64,000 bases of DNA from Limnanthes douglasii subsp. nivea. Its lineage: Eukaryota > Streptophyta > Magnoliopsida > Brassicales > Limnanthaceae. Both the position numbers and the translations under genes were made by a program. How positions within the stretch are numbered: the stretch's first letter is position 1; each line of letters opens with the position of its first letter. Location: contig JAUPFV010000002.1 of assembly GCA_036936605.1 (NCBI GenBank), positions 254,221,305 through 254,285,304 of the forward strand, given 5' to 3'. The notes beneath the pieces are model-generated. The model was given only the letters and a program-made list of their open reading frames with translations, made no database searches and was not told the DNA's origin. Shown here piece by piece: positions 34,494 through 46,464 of the stretch.

Positions 34494-35290
34494 TGTTAGG
34501 TGTAAGTTAGAAGTAAATCGTCAACATAGGTATTACCAAATGACTACATGGGTGTACTTCGATCTTCTGATTTTATGTATAGGAAATAATTATTGAAATT
34601 CTCTAGTTGAAGCTTGGATTGTGGCTTAGTTACATAGACGTTTGTTGGAAGGTTGAGACAAACTGACAAATCTGGTGAATATTGAGTCGAATGAGATATG
34701 GGTTGAACCAAAGCAGGCTGGTCCAAAGTGAGATGATCTGAAGTAATCTGACCTAAAGCGAGTTAGAACGAAGCATGATGGACTGAAGCATAATAGTTGG
34801 ACCAAAGTAGATTCTTCTACTTTCCATGTTTTCTATTTAATTGCGTCTCCTATTTTGGTCTTTTTATATTAATTGAGTTTCTATTAATTTGATCTTCTAA
34901 ATTAATTAGGATTTCCAATTTATAAGTTTTTCTATACTAAGGAATTAAAATTTTATCATAACCATTGATTAATGGAATTTGATCTAGAGCGTCTGATGAA
35001 GAATTAGGGTTTTCTCTAAACCTATAAATAGTAGAATATATGCAATGTGAGGGAATGGCGAGGTAGTTTCGTCACCAACATATTTCCTAAATGAGAGAAA
35101 TAATCCATGTATTTTTAAATATAAGTGAGGTGAGAGATAAATACTAAACATAGAGTTATGTGAAGTATGTCATATTTGCAACAACTAGTAATTGTTTGAC
35201 AATATTTATATAATCTACGTATGTTATAAAAGAGTGTATTTTGCCAGTGGATGTAGTATTTCTTCACATTCTGAACCACTATATGATAGA
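34494..35290 (+). repeat. 5' LTR of Copia-3
   Basis: Begins TGTTAGGTGT. It contains a CTATAAATAG box at about 35021-35030 and ends near TTTTGCCAGTGGATGTAG, a block typical of Tnt1-like 5' LTR ends and also seen in Copia-2 at 22627. Confidence 0.65.
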
Positions 35291-36351
35291 ATCGGAAATC
35301 TTGAGGGCAACGAGTAAGAAGTGGATCATATTTATCTTAGGGCAGTTTAGATTCGAGATAAAGATTATGTTGACTAAGTTGTGTATCTACTTACTAAGTT
35401 GTGTGCCACCCATATGTTTGATCATAAAATATGCAAAATGAATAACAGTTCTTAGGCATGGGGGCTCATAGGTTTGATCCATATTCGTGACCCGACCCAG
35501 TTGGCCTATGGATTTGAAATTATCCAATAAATACTCAAAATATAAAATTTAATATGGTTGAAACATTCTCTCTCTACACATTAAATACAAACACCTCAAT
35601 TATCTCTCTACCCTCTACCCAAAACTAAATACATCATCTAAACACTTATCTAAAATACCCTCGGATCATATTTTTTCATCACTAAATTGGTTACCACAAA
35701 AACTAACTTACAAATTAATATTTGGAGTTCTTTGAGACATGGATGTTGATATACAGATACATCCCCATCTCGAACATGACGAGATCAAAGGCAATGAGAA
35801 GCATGTGAACATATCTAATGTGAATCATAATAATGAGGAAATACTTTAATGTAGGAAGAGCGTGATCAGCTACGGGCAAAAATTGAGGCATAATTAGGGC
35901 CCAAAGGCAGGCTGGAAAGAATTTGGGAGGAAAATATCCATCATAATTTCCAAACCTAATGAGCCAGATAGTTATCCCAATCATACTTCGAGTTAATAGT
36001 CCTCTAAATCCCACCATGGTTATAAAAAGGAGCATCATGCTAAACAATATTCAAGAACATCGAATTTAGAGGTTTCATCTTCCTCTTCCTCTTCGAGTAG
36101 TGATCATGGTTATTAAAAAAAAGGTTGGCCAATTTTTTTTCAAAAACCATCAAAGGTCAAGTAAACAGGATCCTTAGGACAAGAAAATGAACTTAAAAGG
36201 TAAAGGAAAAAAGAAAGATTATCAAAGAAAGATGAAAGGGTCAGCATACCATAACATAGATCACTTGTTGAGTGATCAATTTGTTGTGCAATCTGAGCCT
36301 GAGATTTATGTCACTCCTAATGAAGACCATATATTTAGCCCATGACATAAT

Positions 36352-36723
36352 TTGAGGCAGTCACCATTGTCTTCAAATATTCTCTCTGAACATTTACCCG
36401 AATGTTTTGACAGCTCGAAAATGGAAAAATATGATGTGAGCCAGGATCCTGATAATTATCTTGAGCAATTTAAGAATTTAATGGCGAGTTTTAATGATGA
36501 TGACAAGCTGTTATGTATAACTTTTTCTCAAACATTTAAGGGTAGTTCCTTGAAATGGTATAACAAATTGCCGCAAGGATCAATCAATAATTTAGATATT
36601 TTTTGCATGACATTCCGAAGGAAGTTTGTGGGAAGTAAAGAACTCAGAGGAAATGGTCATACAATAATTCATTGTGGGCAATATCTGAATGAATTATTAA
36701 AGGAATACATCAACTGTTTGTGA
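36352..36723 (+). pseudogene. Gypsy-2 gag capsid segment
   Basis: A 123-codon open stretch, alignable with 7321-7700 of Gypsy-1 (SPLSxxILSxHLP, KMEKYD, DDDKLLC, GSKELxGNGxTIIH). It is the best-preserved piece of Gypsy-2; upstream and downstream gag is broken by stops. Confidence 0.8.
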
Positions 36724-37936
36724 CCACTATATATGGGTTGGCATACTGTTTTGAGCAAGTGGTTATAGCTTCGTTGCGGCAAGGTTTATTAGCTGGTGAG
36801 TTGGCTTATTCAGTGACTCGAAAGAAAGCAATGACCTGGGGTGGGTTGTTGAACCAGGTCGGAAAAAAATCATTGTGGATGAAACTAATAGATTGAGGCA
36901 GACTCATCAATAAAGGCTCGCCCCTACAGCCTCTTTTCACAAACTAACAACTAGTCGCAAGCCACAGTCAGCAACCGTTTGAGGGACTCAGAGCAAGGTT
37001 CTCATCGGCCCAGATAGAGTCAGGATAATTAGGGTCAACATTGCAGGCCAAAATGGAATCAATGGGTCCAACCTCATTATTATGTAGAACTAATTGATAA
37101 TGTGGCTACCATCAATGATAGGGCCAAGTATGTTATGCAATTCTGAAGACCAACACTTATCCAAACTTTGAGGGAAAATTGAAACACATGATTCGACAGG
37201 TATCATAACGATGTAGGGCATAACACTAATAATTGTATTGCTTTAACAAGAGATATAAGTGTTGACTAAAAATGGGAAGCTAACTACTTTTTTTAAGTCA
37301 ATGGGGTAATAGGCAAGTGAACAATAAGTCACAATCTAGCAAAAGTGGGGCTCAAACTGCATAACCTAGTGTCCGAAGGCATAAGTTTCCAAACAAGAAA
37401 GTGCAATGGTTATTATTGAAAAAATTTATGTGGATTTGGAATATCTGGATCCTGATCCAGATCAGGGTCAAATCAACATGGTGGCATAAAGTACTAGAAA
37501 GGTTTCCAAGCTGTGTCATTTCTTTGAATCACTAACCATTTTTGGGGGAAATACAGTGACAACACCTTTGAGATTCTCTAAGAAAAAACATGTGGTCAGC
37601 TTCACAACATAATTGGAAGGAAAAATGTCTACATACCTCTATAAAAAACCTACTCCTTTCATATTTTTTAACGAAGACAACTTAAGAGGCGGCGCGTGAC
37701 CATATGAGGATGTTGTGGTAATAAGGGCATCTATTGAGGGCACAAAGATCCGAATAATTTTGATCGACATGGGTAGCTCGTCTAATATCTTATTTTTATC
37801 TACTTATAAAAAAATGAAGAACCCATCAGTTATTCAATGATCAAACAGAACTATAATGGAGATTACGGGAAACTCTACTGATGTCATTGGATAATTCAAA
37901 AGAGAATCATTGTTAAGCAAAGAACCCTTTTAGAAT

Positions 37937-38146
37937 ATGGTGAGGGTTTTGTTTGTGATAGTGGATTATCTGAACCCATACACTTTAATTTTTGGTAGAT
38001 CTAGGTTCTCAAGGATTCATATGGTTGCGTTAACAGCTCACCTGTGTTTAAAATATGCGGTTGGAAGTCAAGTAGGAGTGGTTCGGAGCAGCCAAAAAAT
38101 GGCTAGCGAATGTTATGTCACCTCTCTTGCTCCAAAATACATGTAA
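37937..38146 (+). pseudogene. Gypsy-2 protease C-terminal segment
   Basis: A 69-codon open stretch parallel to 8893-9090 of Gypsy-1 (IFGRSRFSRIHMVA, HLCLKYAVGSQVG, SECYVTSLAPK). The catalytic part lies about 200 bp upstream in the same orientation, interrupted by stops and with DTG changed to DMG. Confidence 0.75.
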
Positions 38147-38500
38147 ACTGTGATAACAAAAAATAACTAGCAACTACTAGAGTCTTCCACGGATCTTGAC
38201 AAGATAGATAATCCAAGAGAGACTCTTAGTGCTCTTATCCCAATAGAATCATATGGGAAGAATGTTAGGATTGGAGCCAAATTACCATCAGAGTTAAAGA
38301 AAAGATTGTTATTTTTCTTATCCAAATATTTATATATGTTTTCCTGGTACAATGAGGAGGTAAGTGGTGTACCAGATAATGTCATTTTCCACAAACTGTT
38401 AGTATGATCAGATGCAGGTCCAGTAGTCCAAAGAATGAGGTTTTTTTATTTAGAGTAATCTGAAGCCATAGTTTAAGAAGCTGAACTAGGTTGTGACATC

Positions 38501-40030
38501 ATGAGCTGAGGCATTTAGGTAAGAAATGACTAGGTGAACTAAGAGAAAATGGATTATTAAGTGATATTTATGTTCAACAACCATACATCCAATAGAGTAT
38601 TTAAGTCTGCCATGGAACCTACCATAGGTGGTGCAAGGTACTTTATGTCACTGATAGATGACTATTCTATGAAATCATGGGTATACTTTTGAAGATCAAG
38701 GATGAAGATTTTGTTACTTTATGAACTTGAAGATTTTATAGACAATCAAACTTAAAAAATGGTGAACAAGCTTCAGACGGATAAAGTCTTGCAATATGTG
38801 AACAAGAAGTTTGCTAGCTATTGTTCAAATTTTGGCGTTGCTAGACACCGAACCGTAAGTGGGACATTCAAACTTAATATCTTGTTGTGAGAATGAATCA
38901 AGCCCCGCTGGAACGGGTTACATGTATATTTCATAAAGCTGGAATGGGTCGAAGGTTCTGACGAGAAGCCATAACAATGGTTATGTATATATCATCAACA
39001 AGAGTCCATCTACGATTGTTAAATTTATGTATCCTCAAGAAGCCTGAAGTAGAGAGAAACCTAAACTAGAACATTTGAGAGTTTTGGATGTGTTTCATAT
39101 GCACATGTGAAGCATGATAAGGTTAGGCCAAAAGCACTTAAAGTTGTGTTCCTCGACTATCGGGGAATGAGTAAAATGGTATAGGTTACGGTAACTTGAA
39201 CTTGGATGTCAGAGGACTTTGATATACATGGATGTGGTTTTTAATGAGGAGGACATGTCACTAAAGAAGGTGTTGGAGCCTCAACCTAGTACTATCAAGA
39301 TTAGATGTAATGTTGATGATGGATCTGATCTACAAAGTAAAGCTGGAGACTCTTCTGCCGAAGAAGATTTTGGACCCGGTTCCGCTTTGGTTCGTACAGA
39401 GGAAGTTCAACCACTTTATGATTTCGTAGTCAACCGAGGGTCTATTCCAGGTCCTTCGAATGATCAGATGGGAGATCAACATAATCTTGAAAGTTATCCC
39501 CTGACAAGTAACAGAGCACGAAGACCAAAAAACGGTTGTAAAGGTATGGTTTTCCCTAGACATAGTAGTTATAAAAATAAATATCTTACAGCCATGAAGA
39601 AATGTACTGATATGTCTTAAGTAAATGCACTATTATATTGATATGAAGTAGTCAAAGGGTCATAAACTGGTTGGGAGTAAATAGATATTCAAGATGAAGC
39701 CATGTATTCCTCGTGTTGACTTACCCAGATGCAAGGCTAGGCTCGTGCCTAAGGGCTTTACGCAAAATAAGTGTGTTTATTTCAATGAAAATTATATTTG
39801 GTTCTTAAACAAATCTCTAGCATGTTTCTGCTATCAAATGTTGCTAGATTCGATCTTGAGTTAGATAAAATGGATATTACTAATTATTTCCTGCATGGTG
39901 AATTAGAATAGATAATTTACATGTGTCAGCCGAAAGATTTTTAATAATAAAAGGAATGTGATGTGTGTTTGTTGAAGAGACCGCTTCTATGGTCTGAAAC
40001 GTTCATCGAGGCATTGGGTGCAACAGATGT
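38501..40030 (+). pseudogene. Copia-3 integrase and RT remnant
   Basis: Integrase: PTIGGARYFMSLIDDYS (38615-38665, catalytic Asp), then VNKLQTDKVLQYVNKKFASYC (38760-38830, usual TDNG changed to TDK). It continues with PKLEHLRVFGCV-like and VFLDYRG segments (39060-39170). The linker ORF at 39219-39620 starts near DVVFNEEDM. RT then starts at about 39697 (PRCKARLVPKGFTQ ... FYGLKRSSRHW) and stops at about 40030, before the YVDD motif. Non-functional. Confidence 0.75.
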
Positions 40031-40059
40031 TGGAGTAATTATAAGACTATATGGTGAAA

Positions 40060-40660
40060 TATTAGGTGTAATTTAGAAGTAAATCATCAATAGAGGTACT
40101 ACCAAAGGATTACATAGGCGTTGTTGGATCTTTTGATTACATGTACAGAGAAAAGTTATTGAAATTCTCTTAGTGAAGCTTGAGTCGTGACTTAGTTCCA
40201 GAGACATCTGGTGGAACCTAAGGACTGACATAAACTAGCAAGACTATTGACTATTGATTCGAAAGAGATATGGATTGATCTGAAGTAGGTTTATCCGAAA
40301 CATGTTAATCCGACGGTAACTGGACTGAAGGATAAGAGTTGACCGAATCATATTCCTCTACTTGTCAGGTTTCTTATTTAATTGGGTCTTTTATTTTGTT
40401 ATTTTATATTAATTGGGTTTCCTATATTAGTTAGAGTTTAATAATTATGAGATTTCCAATATTAAGTTATCAAGAGTTAATATCTGATAAAGAATTAGGG
40501 TTTTTCCTAAATCTATAAATAGTAGAAGATATGCAATGCAATGGTCTGACAAAATATCTTCGTGAGCATCATATTTAATAAGTGAGAGAAATAGTTCTAG
40601 ATCTTTTGTGAGATTGGTGAGGTGAGAGATAAACACGGAAAGCTTTGTAAATCATGTGAT
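40060..40660 (+). repeat. 3' LTR of Copia-3
   Basis: Colinear with 34494-35160. The first two LTR bases are changed (ATTAGGTG against TGTTAGGTG), and similarity fades after 40660. Confidence 0.65.
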
Positions 40661-40741
40661 CTGATGTAGCCCAGAAAGTCCAAACAAAAACCTTTTTTAT
40701 TTCATTTTATTCAAATATCTTGTCAAATCTAATTATATTAA

Positions 40742-40772
40742 GATTTTATTTTATTTTATTTTATTTTAATAC
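40742..40772. repeat. (TTTTA)n microsatellite
   Basis: Five to six TTTTA units in a T-rich stretch. Confidence 0.8.
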
Positions 40773-41975
40773 ATTTATTTTATTTCCTTGTAATCTAATT
40801 ATGGGTTTCGAGCAACTCTTATATAAAGCCTCATATGCCTTAAGTTATTTTAAGTTTTTGGAATTATATAATTTTTACCTCTGAAAATTTCACTCTTTGT
40901 TACCCTTATATTAGAGTTTTATTATATTACCCTTGAATTAGGATTTCATCTATCGTTGCTTCTTCTTTTATTCCCGTCGCGTCATCATGATCTTTATAAC
41001 AAAGAGTGATTGAGTCATTTGTGTTTAAGTTTTTTTCTATAACCTATTCATGTTATAAAAAATATCTGTTATCTATGGATATATGATCTCTTTCTAATAC
41101 GAGTCACATTAACTCTACTTTATGTGTTTTTTTGTTTCACATTTTTTTATTTGTCGTTAGTTTTAGTGCCTTTTATATACTTCATTAAATTGATTATTTT
41201 ACCCATAAACGTAGTTTAACATATACGGTGGGTTGAAGCCATTATCTATTGACTCATAAAATCCAGTAAAAGACAAGAGATCAGGATGATCTGATTGGGT
41301 TAATTACAAAGTTGGGCTAAACTTTAAAGCGAATAACGGAAATTTAACATACATAGGATAACTTATTACAAAGAAAAAGTGACCTTCGTACCATGGTAGC
41401 GGTAACGAAGGTAAAAAAGAATATGACGAACGATACTCGAGCTCAGCGCTTGCTTTTTTCTTTTAAATTTGAGCATTTTTTTTGCCCAAATGTAGTATAT
41501 AATCGAACAGAAAGCAATTTGCCAATGATTAACTAAAGTTGTTGGTCCATAACTGAGTATTCTATTATTATAAAACACCGGCCCTCTACAAACACAACAA
41601 AACTCTTATACTAATCTATTAATTATCATATCATAGTTAAAATACATCAAAGTAATATCCGACTATCCTAACTTAACAAAATATTCTTACTTGGATCATT
41701 TTATCAGTTCTGCTAAGGCTCTGGTTAAACCATGCCCAAATTTATAATCAGTTTAAAAAAAATAAGTTTTTTATTCTTTTATTTTAAAATATTATTTTTA
41801 TTTTCTATCAAAACAGGTACATAGCCACCAACTCTCAAACACAAAAATTGTCACTCAATTTTTCTAATTATATACAAAATTTATACTTTCTTTTATAAAA
41901 ACTCAAAATTAATCTTGAGCACAAAAACCTCCAAAAAAACCTTTATAAATCTCCAAACCCTAATTTTTCTAACAA
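40773..41975. other. Intergenic, AT-rich
   Basis: Small ORFs without recognisable domains. The last 60 bases resemble a leader: TTATAAATCTCC (about 41943) followed by CAAACCC and an ATG at 41976. Confidence 0.4.
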
Positions 41976-42026
41976 ATGGAAAGCAAGAAGAAATTTGTTG
42001 GTGATGAGCTTAAATTCCAAATGAGG
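41976..42026 (+). pseudogene. Isolated first-exon-like fragment
   Basis: The ATG at 41976 opens MESKKKFVGDELKFQMR and then reaches a GT (GTATTC, from 42027) that could be a donor. A TATAAA-like box lies about 30 bp upstream. The next 80 bp lead into the GC-rich repeat block. It may be the first exon of the MULE transposase that follows, or of a host gene cut off by the insertion. No homology recognised. Confidence 0.3.
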
Positions 42027-42109
42027 TATTCTTTCTAATCAATTTGATCTAAAGTTTTCATTTTTGTAGTTCTTTTCCGTTTAGAAAGAACTTTAACAGT
42101 CCAACCGTA

Positions 42110-42390
42110 TAGGTTGAAAAGCTCAACCCCGGTGTGGCGAAGACTTATTTGTGCCTAGGATGAGATTTCGCCCCACAGATTAAGGCAAACCCCACCCGTC
42201 GGGGAAGTAATTTTCTTCCGGCAGCCTTTATGCCCCTTCCTTCCGGGGGCGTGCTGAATAAATTTGGCAATACGGTTTCATTTTTGTAGCCCAAACCCAC
42301 GGGGGAGAATTTTTCATCTGCCGATGGGAAACGCTTCCGCCGGGGTGGAATTTCCTGCTCGCCAGTTCGTAAGGCTCCTACCGGCAAGAT
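42110..42390. repeat. GC-rich minisatellite block, left
   Basis: Conspicuously GC-rich against AT-rich flanks, with units of the form GGGGAGAATTTTTCATC...GGAAA...CGGGGTGGAATTTCCT. The segment around 42295-42360 closely matches 44880-44945 in the same orientation. ORFs across it are by-products of the composition. Confidence 0.65.
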
Positions 42391-42499
42391 GGTATTACTT
42401 AAAAATCTGATATGATTTTTGTGAATGCATTTTGGCTATGTATAATGATGAACTTATTATTTTTGGATTGATAAGTGAGAATTCTTGATTCGTCGATTA

Positions 42500-43570
42500 T
42501 AGTCATTTATTCAATACGAAATCCTACTACATGCAACAAGAATTTATCGATTGGGTTAAGCTTACCGTAAAAAAATGGGTTTGTAACTATATTATGACGC
42601 CGCGATGATGCCAAACATAGAAAAAATCCTAGAATAATTTTTGTGTGCGAGAGATCCGGAAAGTATATAAAGTTGGTAGAACCAGAGGATCTTAAGAGGA
42701 ATTTTACCAACACCAAGAAATGTGGATGCCCTTTCGCCCTTAGAAGAAATAAGGTATATGATGATTTATGGTCCTTAGAGGTCGTATGCGGGGTTTATAA
42801 TCACGAGACTATTAAATTCAGTAAAGGTCATTCATATTTAGGACGATTTTCCAAAGAATAGTTGGATTTTGTAATTAGTTCTATGAAAATGGGAACTAAA
42901 TTGAACCATAACAATTCGTCGTTCATGCACACTGTGTACAATGCTCAATTAAAACAACGGAAGATCGTGAAAGATGGTCGGTCACAATTCTAATACTTGT
43001 TAGTTGAACTAAAAAGGTTCAACTATTACGACTATGAAAATGAAAACAATCATCAACGATAAAAAAATAAATTCAAACAGATTTTTGAAAGTGTGAAGTC
43101 AAATGATGTTGGCATAAACGGAGCTATCATTCAATAACTATCAGGTGGAAATGCTCTGTGACTTCAAAGAATATCCGTAAACAATCGAATACACTAAAAG
43201 TTGGTTAGGACCGTACGGTGATAAGTTTATCACGTGGAGAACTAATAAGTCATTGCATTTCGGTAACCAAACCACTAACATTGTGGAGAGCGCTTATTCC
43301 ACTTTTAAGTATTTCCTTGGTACGAGAAAAGGTAGCTTCGAGCCTTTTTTTGTTGAAGGTGCATACTTGAATTGAATTACAACACCGGGACATCAAAGCC
43401 TCATTTGAAAAGAGTTTATTGTTAGCCCTACAAAAAAATTCTAACAATGTATACGGAAAGCTAAAAAACAACGTCTCCCACTATGCTTTGGAACTTTTTC
43501 CAACGAAGTAGAATGTGCCCAAAAAATGACAGTTGCACACGAAATGCCTTATGGTCAGGCATTAACGATT
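42500..43570 (+). pseudogene. MULE (Mutator-like) transposase remnant with FAR1-type domain
   Basis: An amino part QEFIDWVKLTVKK (42535 onwards) leads into a FAR1/WRKY-GCM1-like zinc region in 42643-42861 (ERSGKYIKL, KKCGCPFALRR, WSLEVVCGVYNHE, GHSYLGRFSKE). A linker follows (NSSFMHTVYNAQLKQRKIVKDG, about 42920-42985). The C-terminal helical part at 43200-43500 reads SWLGPYGDKFITWRTNKSLHFGN, VESAYSTFKYFLG and DIKASFEKSLLLALQKN, as in MULE/FAR1-family proteins. The catalytic DDE core between 43060 and 43200 is largely deleted, and several stops occur. Non-functional. Confidence 0.75.
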
Positions 43571-43854
43571 CATTATCATTGCAAGAGATATGAAGAAAAT
43601 TAAAAATCATAGTCTTGAAGTAACCGATTTAGCCGCTTTTGTTTAAAAACATTGTCATTGTAATATATGTACAATTGCTCAATCTAAAAAGTTGTATGCT
43701 TTGAAGATTTGATAATGCTAATTTTGAAACAATAACATTAACCTCTTTATTCGTTCACATAATTTAGGACATTACATAATTTAAAATACAAATGCAAACA
43801 ACAAAAATAGATAGATAGTAAACAGAGTTCACAAAGTTGGCGTTTAAGGCGCGT

Positions 43855-44322
43855 TCATAGTGATGGATAATTCCATACATGCTTGGACCGTTTCTCGAAA
43901 GAATATTCTTCATCCTCACTAGTTCCATCAGAACTTGGGTAAGTTCTAATGCATTTGGCTACCGCATCCGTTTTATCATGTAGTTCTTGTATCATATATT
44001 CTAACGTATCTTTCGTAATAGTACTTTGAAACCTCATATTGAAAACATTGCAAGTTTTCTATTGGATTTCATAAGGGAGTGACTTCATCAGTATACTTGC
44101 CACAATGTTCAAATAATCTAACTTGGTGGCCACTTCTTCGCGTCCGCATGGTCGGGGCATTATACACCCCGAACACGTTGTTTCTCTACCGTGCATGAAG
44201 TATATCATGCATATAACACCATCGATAAAACTCGGTGTCTCTTGCAACATCGTGCCTTTCACAAATTCAAAATCATTGATAAGGTTCGCATATTCATGCA
44301 CATTCCAATTCGAATCATCCAT
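43855..44322 (-). pseudogene. Unknown ORF with one in-frame stop, MULE-associated
   Basis: On the minus strand, an ATG at 44322 opens about 87 codons, then a TAG, then the same frame continues through FNMRFQSTITKDTLEYMIQEL to the stop at 43855-43857. That is about 155 codons with a single stop. The composition is ordinary protein (DFEFVKGTMLQETPSF, CSGCIMPRPCGREEV with a CxxC). I do not recognise it. It lies between the transposase remnant and the PMD remnant, in the orientation of the latter, so it may be a second protein of the same element. Confidence 0.45.
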
Positions 44323-44489
44323 TTGTATTGTTTATGTATTTTACTTGAGGGTGATTCATTAATTTATTAGAGGGTGATTCAGCGGGAATGTGACAAAAAA
44401 TGGCGAGGAACCAATATTGTTTGGCGGGCTATCTTAAATTGGTGGGAATTTTTATATCATAATTTATGTGCACCCAACCGGATGGGGAG

Positions 44490-44960
44490 TATTTGTCAAT
44501 CGACGACCTCGAATTTTCTACAGAGCGGGGGAAACCTCCTTACCGGTGTGGATTTTTCTACCCAGCGGGAAATAACCCCATCAAAAACAACCTTATGGAT
44601 CTTTTATTATGGTGTCTCCCCTGTGGGGAGGAATGTTTTGCCCAAAGGGGTGTAATTTTTTACCCGATGAGGCGCCCCCGCCAAATCGTGTATTCTGTAC
44701 CGACGATGTAGACACCCAATTTATTTCCTTTGGGTTGCATTGATTCTGGGCTGCCAACCCGGCGGTTGAGAAATTTTTATCTCCCGATAGGAAACTCCCC
44801 AGACGGGGAGGAATTTTATCCCTAGCGGTACTGACGCCCAATTTCTTTACTTTGAGTTGTTTTTATTGGTTGATTTCCCAACGGGTGAGAAATTTTCATC
44901 CCCTAGTGGAAATCTCCCATGTCGGGGTGGAATTTCCTCTCCACCAAAGCGGATGTCCCG
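44490..44960. repeat. GC-rich minisatellite block, right
   Basis: At least four degenerate units at about 44506, 44615, 44757 and 44878, each with GGTGAGAAATTTT(C/T)ATC, GGAAA(C/T)(C/T)(C/T)CCC and CGGGG(A/T)GGAATTT motifs. Spacers of two units share CCAATTT(A/C)TTT(C/A)CTTTG(G/A)GTTG at 44717-44737 and 44839-44859, a period of about 122 bp. Same family and orientation as 42110-42390. Confidence 0.65.
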
Positions 44961-45389
44961 CCCCAGCACGGCTAACAATAAATTCAAACCTAGCTTCTTT
45001 ATTAGACACTAATAAACCTTTCATAAGGAGTTTACCAAACTGAAAAAATAATTACAAGTAAAAAAATGTTATACATATCATAGAAGTAATACAACATACA
45101 TGTGCAAAACCATCAAACATTACCAATTCAAAACCATCAAATGTAAAACGAAATGTTATGTGAAACAACAATAAACAAAATACCAATACAATTTTTCACA
45201 ACAATACTTCATTAAAACGACAAACGCAATAGCAAGATAGGTGACAAAGAGTTAGGGACTTGTGATTTGGAGCACTTTCTTCGTAAAGTTTATGGCCTCT
45301 TCCGGACTGTCGTCAAGAGGTCGAATGCAATTTATAGTATGAAACCAACCGTACTTCTCAACATAGGCTGCGTACTGAGGCGTTGATGT

Positions 45390-46380
45390 CCTACGGCTTC
45401 CCGTCAAATGTATACCCATCGATCACATACAAATGCTTCTATTAATATACCAATCCCGAGTATCAACAACATAACGCATATTATCGTCTCTCGTGAGACC
45501 AGATCAAACTGCAATGGGACTCATCGGCTTCTCTTGGATTCAACCAATTGTTGCATCACTCGATCCAGCGGGTATACTTGCAAACAAACAAACACGTAAT
45601 CTTATACGAAACTAATCGGTGAAGTAAAAAAATAACATTACTTACATTCTTTCCTTCTTGAGCGACAATGATGTCCCGATAGTAAGACTTTGGTCGAATA
45701 TTTGTCCACATAAGTTTTTAGGAAAAAAACTCTAAATTTTTGGATCAGTTGAGTTATAAGCATTGTTAATAGGAACCCGAAAAGAGGGGAAATGATCATA
45801 GATCCAGCAATCCAACAATCCGGAGAAACCAACAAGACTCTTTACGACGTCTTAGAAATGCCTCACATACCCTTATACAGCCACGTCAAAGCACATGCAC
45901 CCCACGTTATCTCATCAAGCCTATCTAAGTGTTCCAAATGGACGAGAAAATCACCTTGAATGTTTTTCTGGCTCGTGTTTGTGAATATGGTGCAGCTAAG
46001 AAAGAACATAATGTACGCACGAGCGATTTGTGTAGTCATATCAATGGTACGCGTGGTATTGTAATCCAAATACTTATCTCCCGAAAACTAATCTCTAAGA
46101 CATGTAAGACCAAAATCGGTCCCATCGTACTGCTCCATCTCTTCTTGGATTACCTAAGGCGTAACTCTTAACAACACCATATGGAAAATAGAAGTCACCA
46201 TATTGGATGGTCCTAAACGGATCTATTATTCTTCTTTTCACCGGAAGACCGATAAGGACATACACGTTGTCAAATGTGATAGTTATCTCATTGATGAAGA
46301 ACTGGAAGGTGTTTGTCTTCTGATGCCAAATAAAAAATATAGAAGAAAAAAAACACAAAATTTTAATACGATTCGACAAA
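45390..46380 (-). pseudogene. Plant mobile domain (PMD) protein remnant
   Basis: Minus-strand pieces in order: 46379 downwards, TNTFQFFINEITITFDNVYVLIGLPV (the PMD opening, FHLP-GE-TITLEDV-LLGLPV type). Then ARAYIMFFLSCTIFTNTS and LEHLDRLDEITWGACALTWLYKGM (46000-45863), then LLVSPDCWIAGSMI (about 45800), then a VCDRWVYI piece near 45430. This is the motif order of the MAIN/MAIL1 plant mobile domain, which is carried by many MULE and Gypsy elements. Stops and frameshifts throughout. Its neighbour, the MULE transposase, suggests it was part of a PMD-carrying MULE. Confidence 0.7.
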
Positions 46381-46464
46381 TGTCCACATTAACAGGAACC
46401 ACCAAATAAAAGAGTTTCATTATAACATAAAAGAATTACCCATCTTGTTTTGTTTTGTGTAGTT

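Larger units (their letters stand above)
35440..38500 (+). mobile_element. Truncated Tat-type Gypsy (Gypsy-2): LTR, gag, protease
   Basis: A divergent relative of Gypsy-1. The LTR end (about 35440-35684, with CGTGACCCGACCC and TACCCTCGG) is followed by an AATTGGTTACC primer-site-like stretch. Gag starts at the ATG at 35739, with its capsid block at 36352-36723 (KMEKYDVSQDPDNYLEQF) and a decayed zinc motif near 37210 (HNDVGHNTNNC). Protease lies at 37700-38150 with DMGSS in place of DTGSS. It ends near 38500 just before RT, and no 3' LTR is seen. It is inserted in or recombined into Copia-3. Confidence 0.8.
34494..40660 (+). mobile_element. Decayed Copia element (Copia-3) with nested Gypsy
   Basis: LTR-like copies at 34494-35290 and 40060-40660 share TTAGGTGTAA(G/T)TTAGAAG, GAATTAGGGTTTT(T/C)(T/C)CTAAA, CTATAAATAGTAGAA and GAGGTGAGAGATAAA. 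Between them lie a truncated Gypsy (35440-38500) and plus-strand Copia integrase and RT pieces (38500-40030). The 3' LTR follows an RT that is cut short, so the RNase H is deleted. Confidence 0.72.

Noticed and set aside
42145..42387. 80-codon GC-rich ORF, and similar ones at 44466-44841
   Set aside because: They follow the minisatellite composition and match no protein family.
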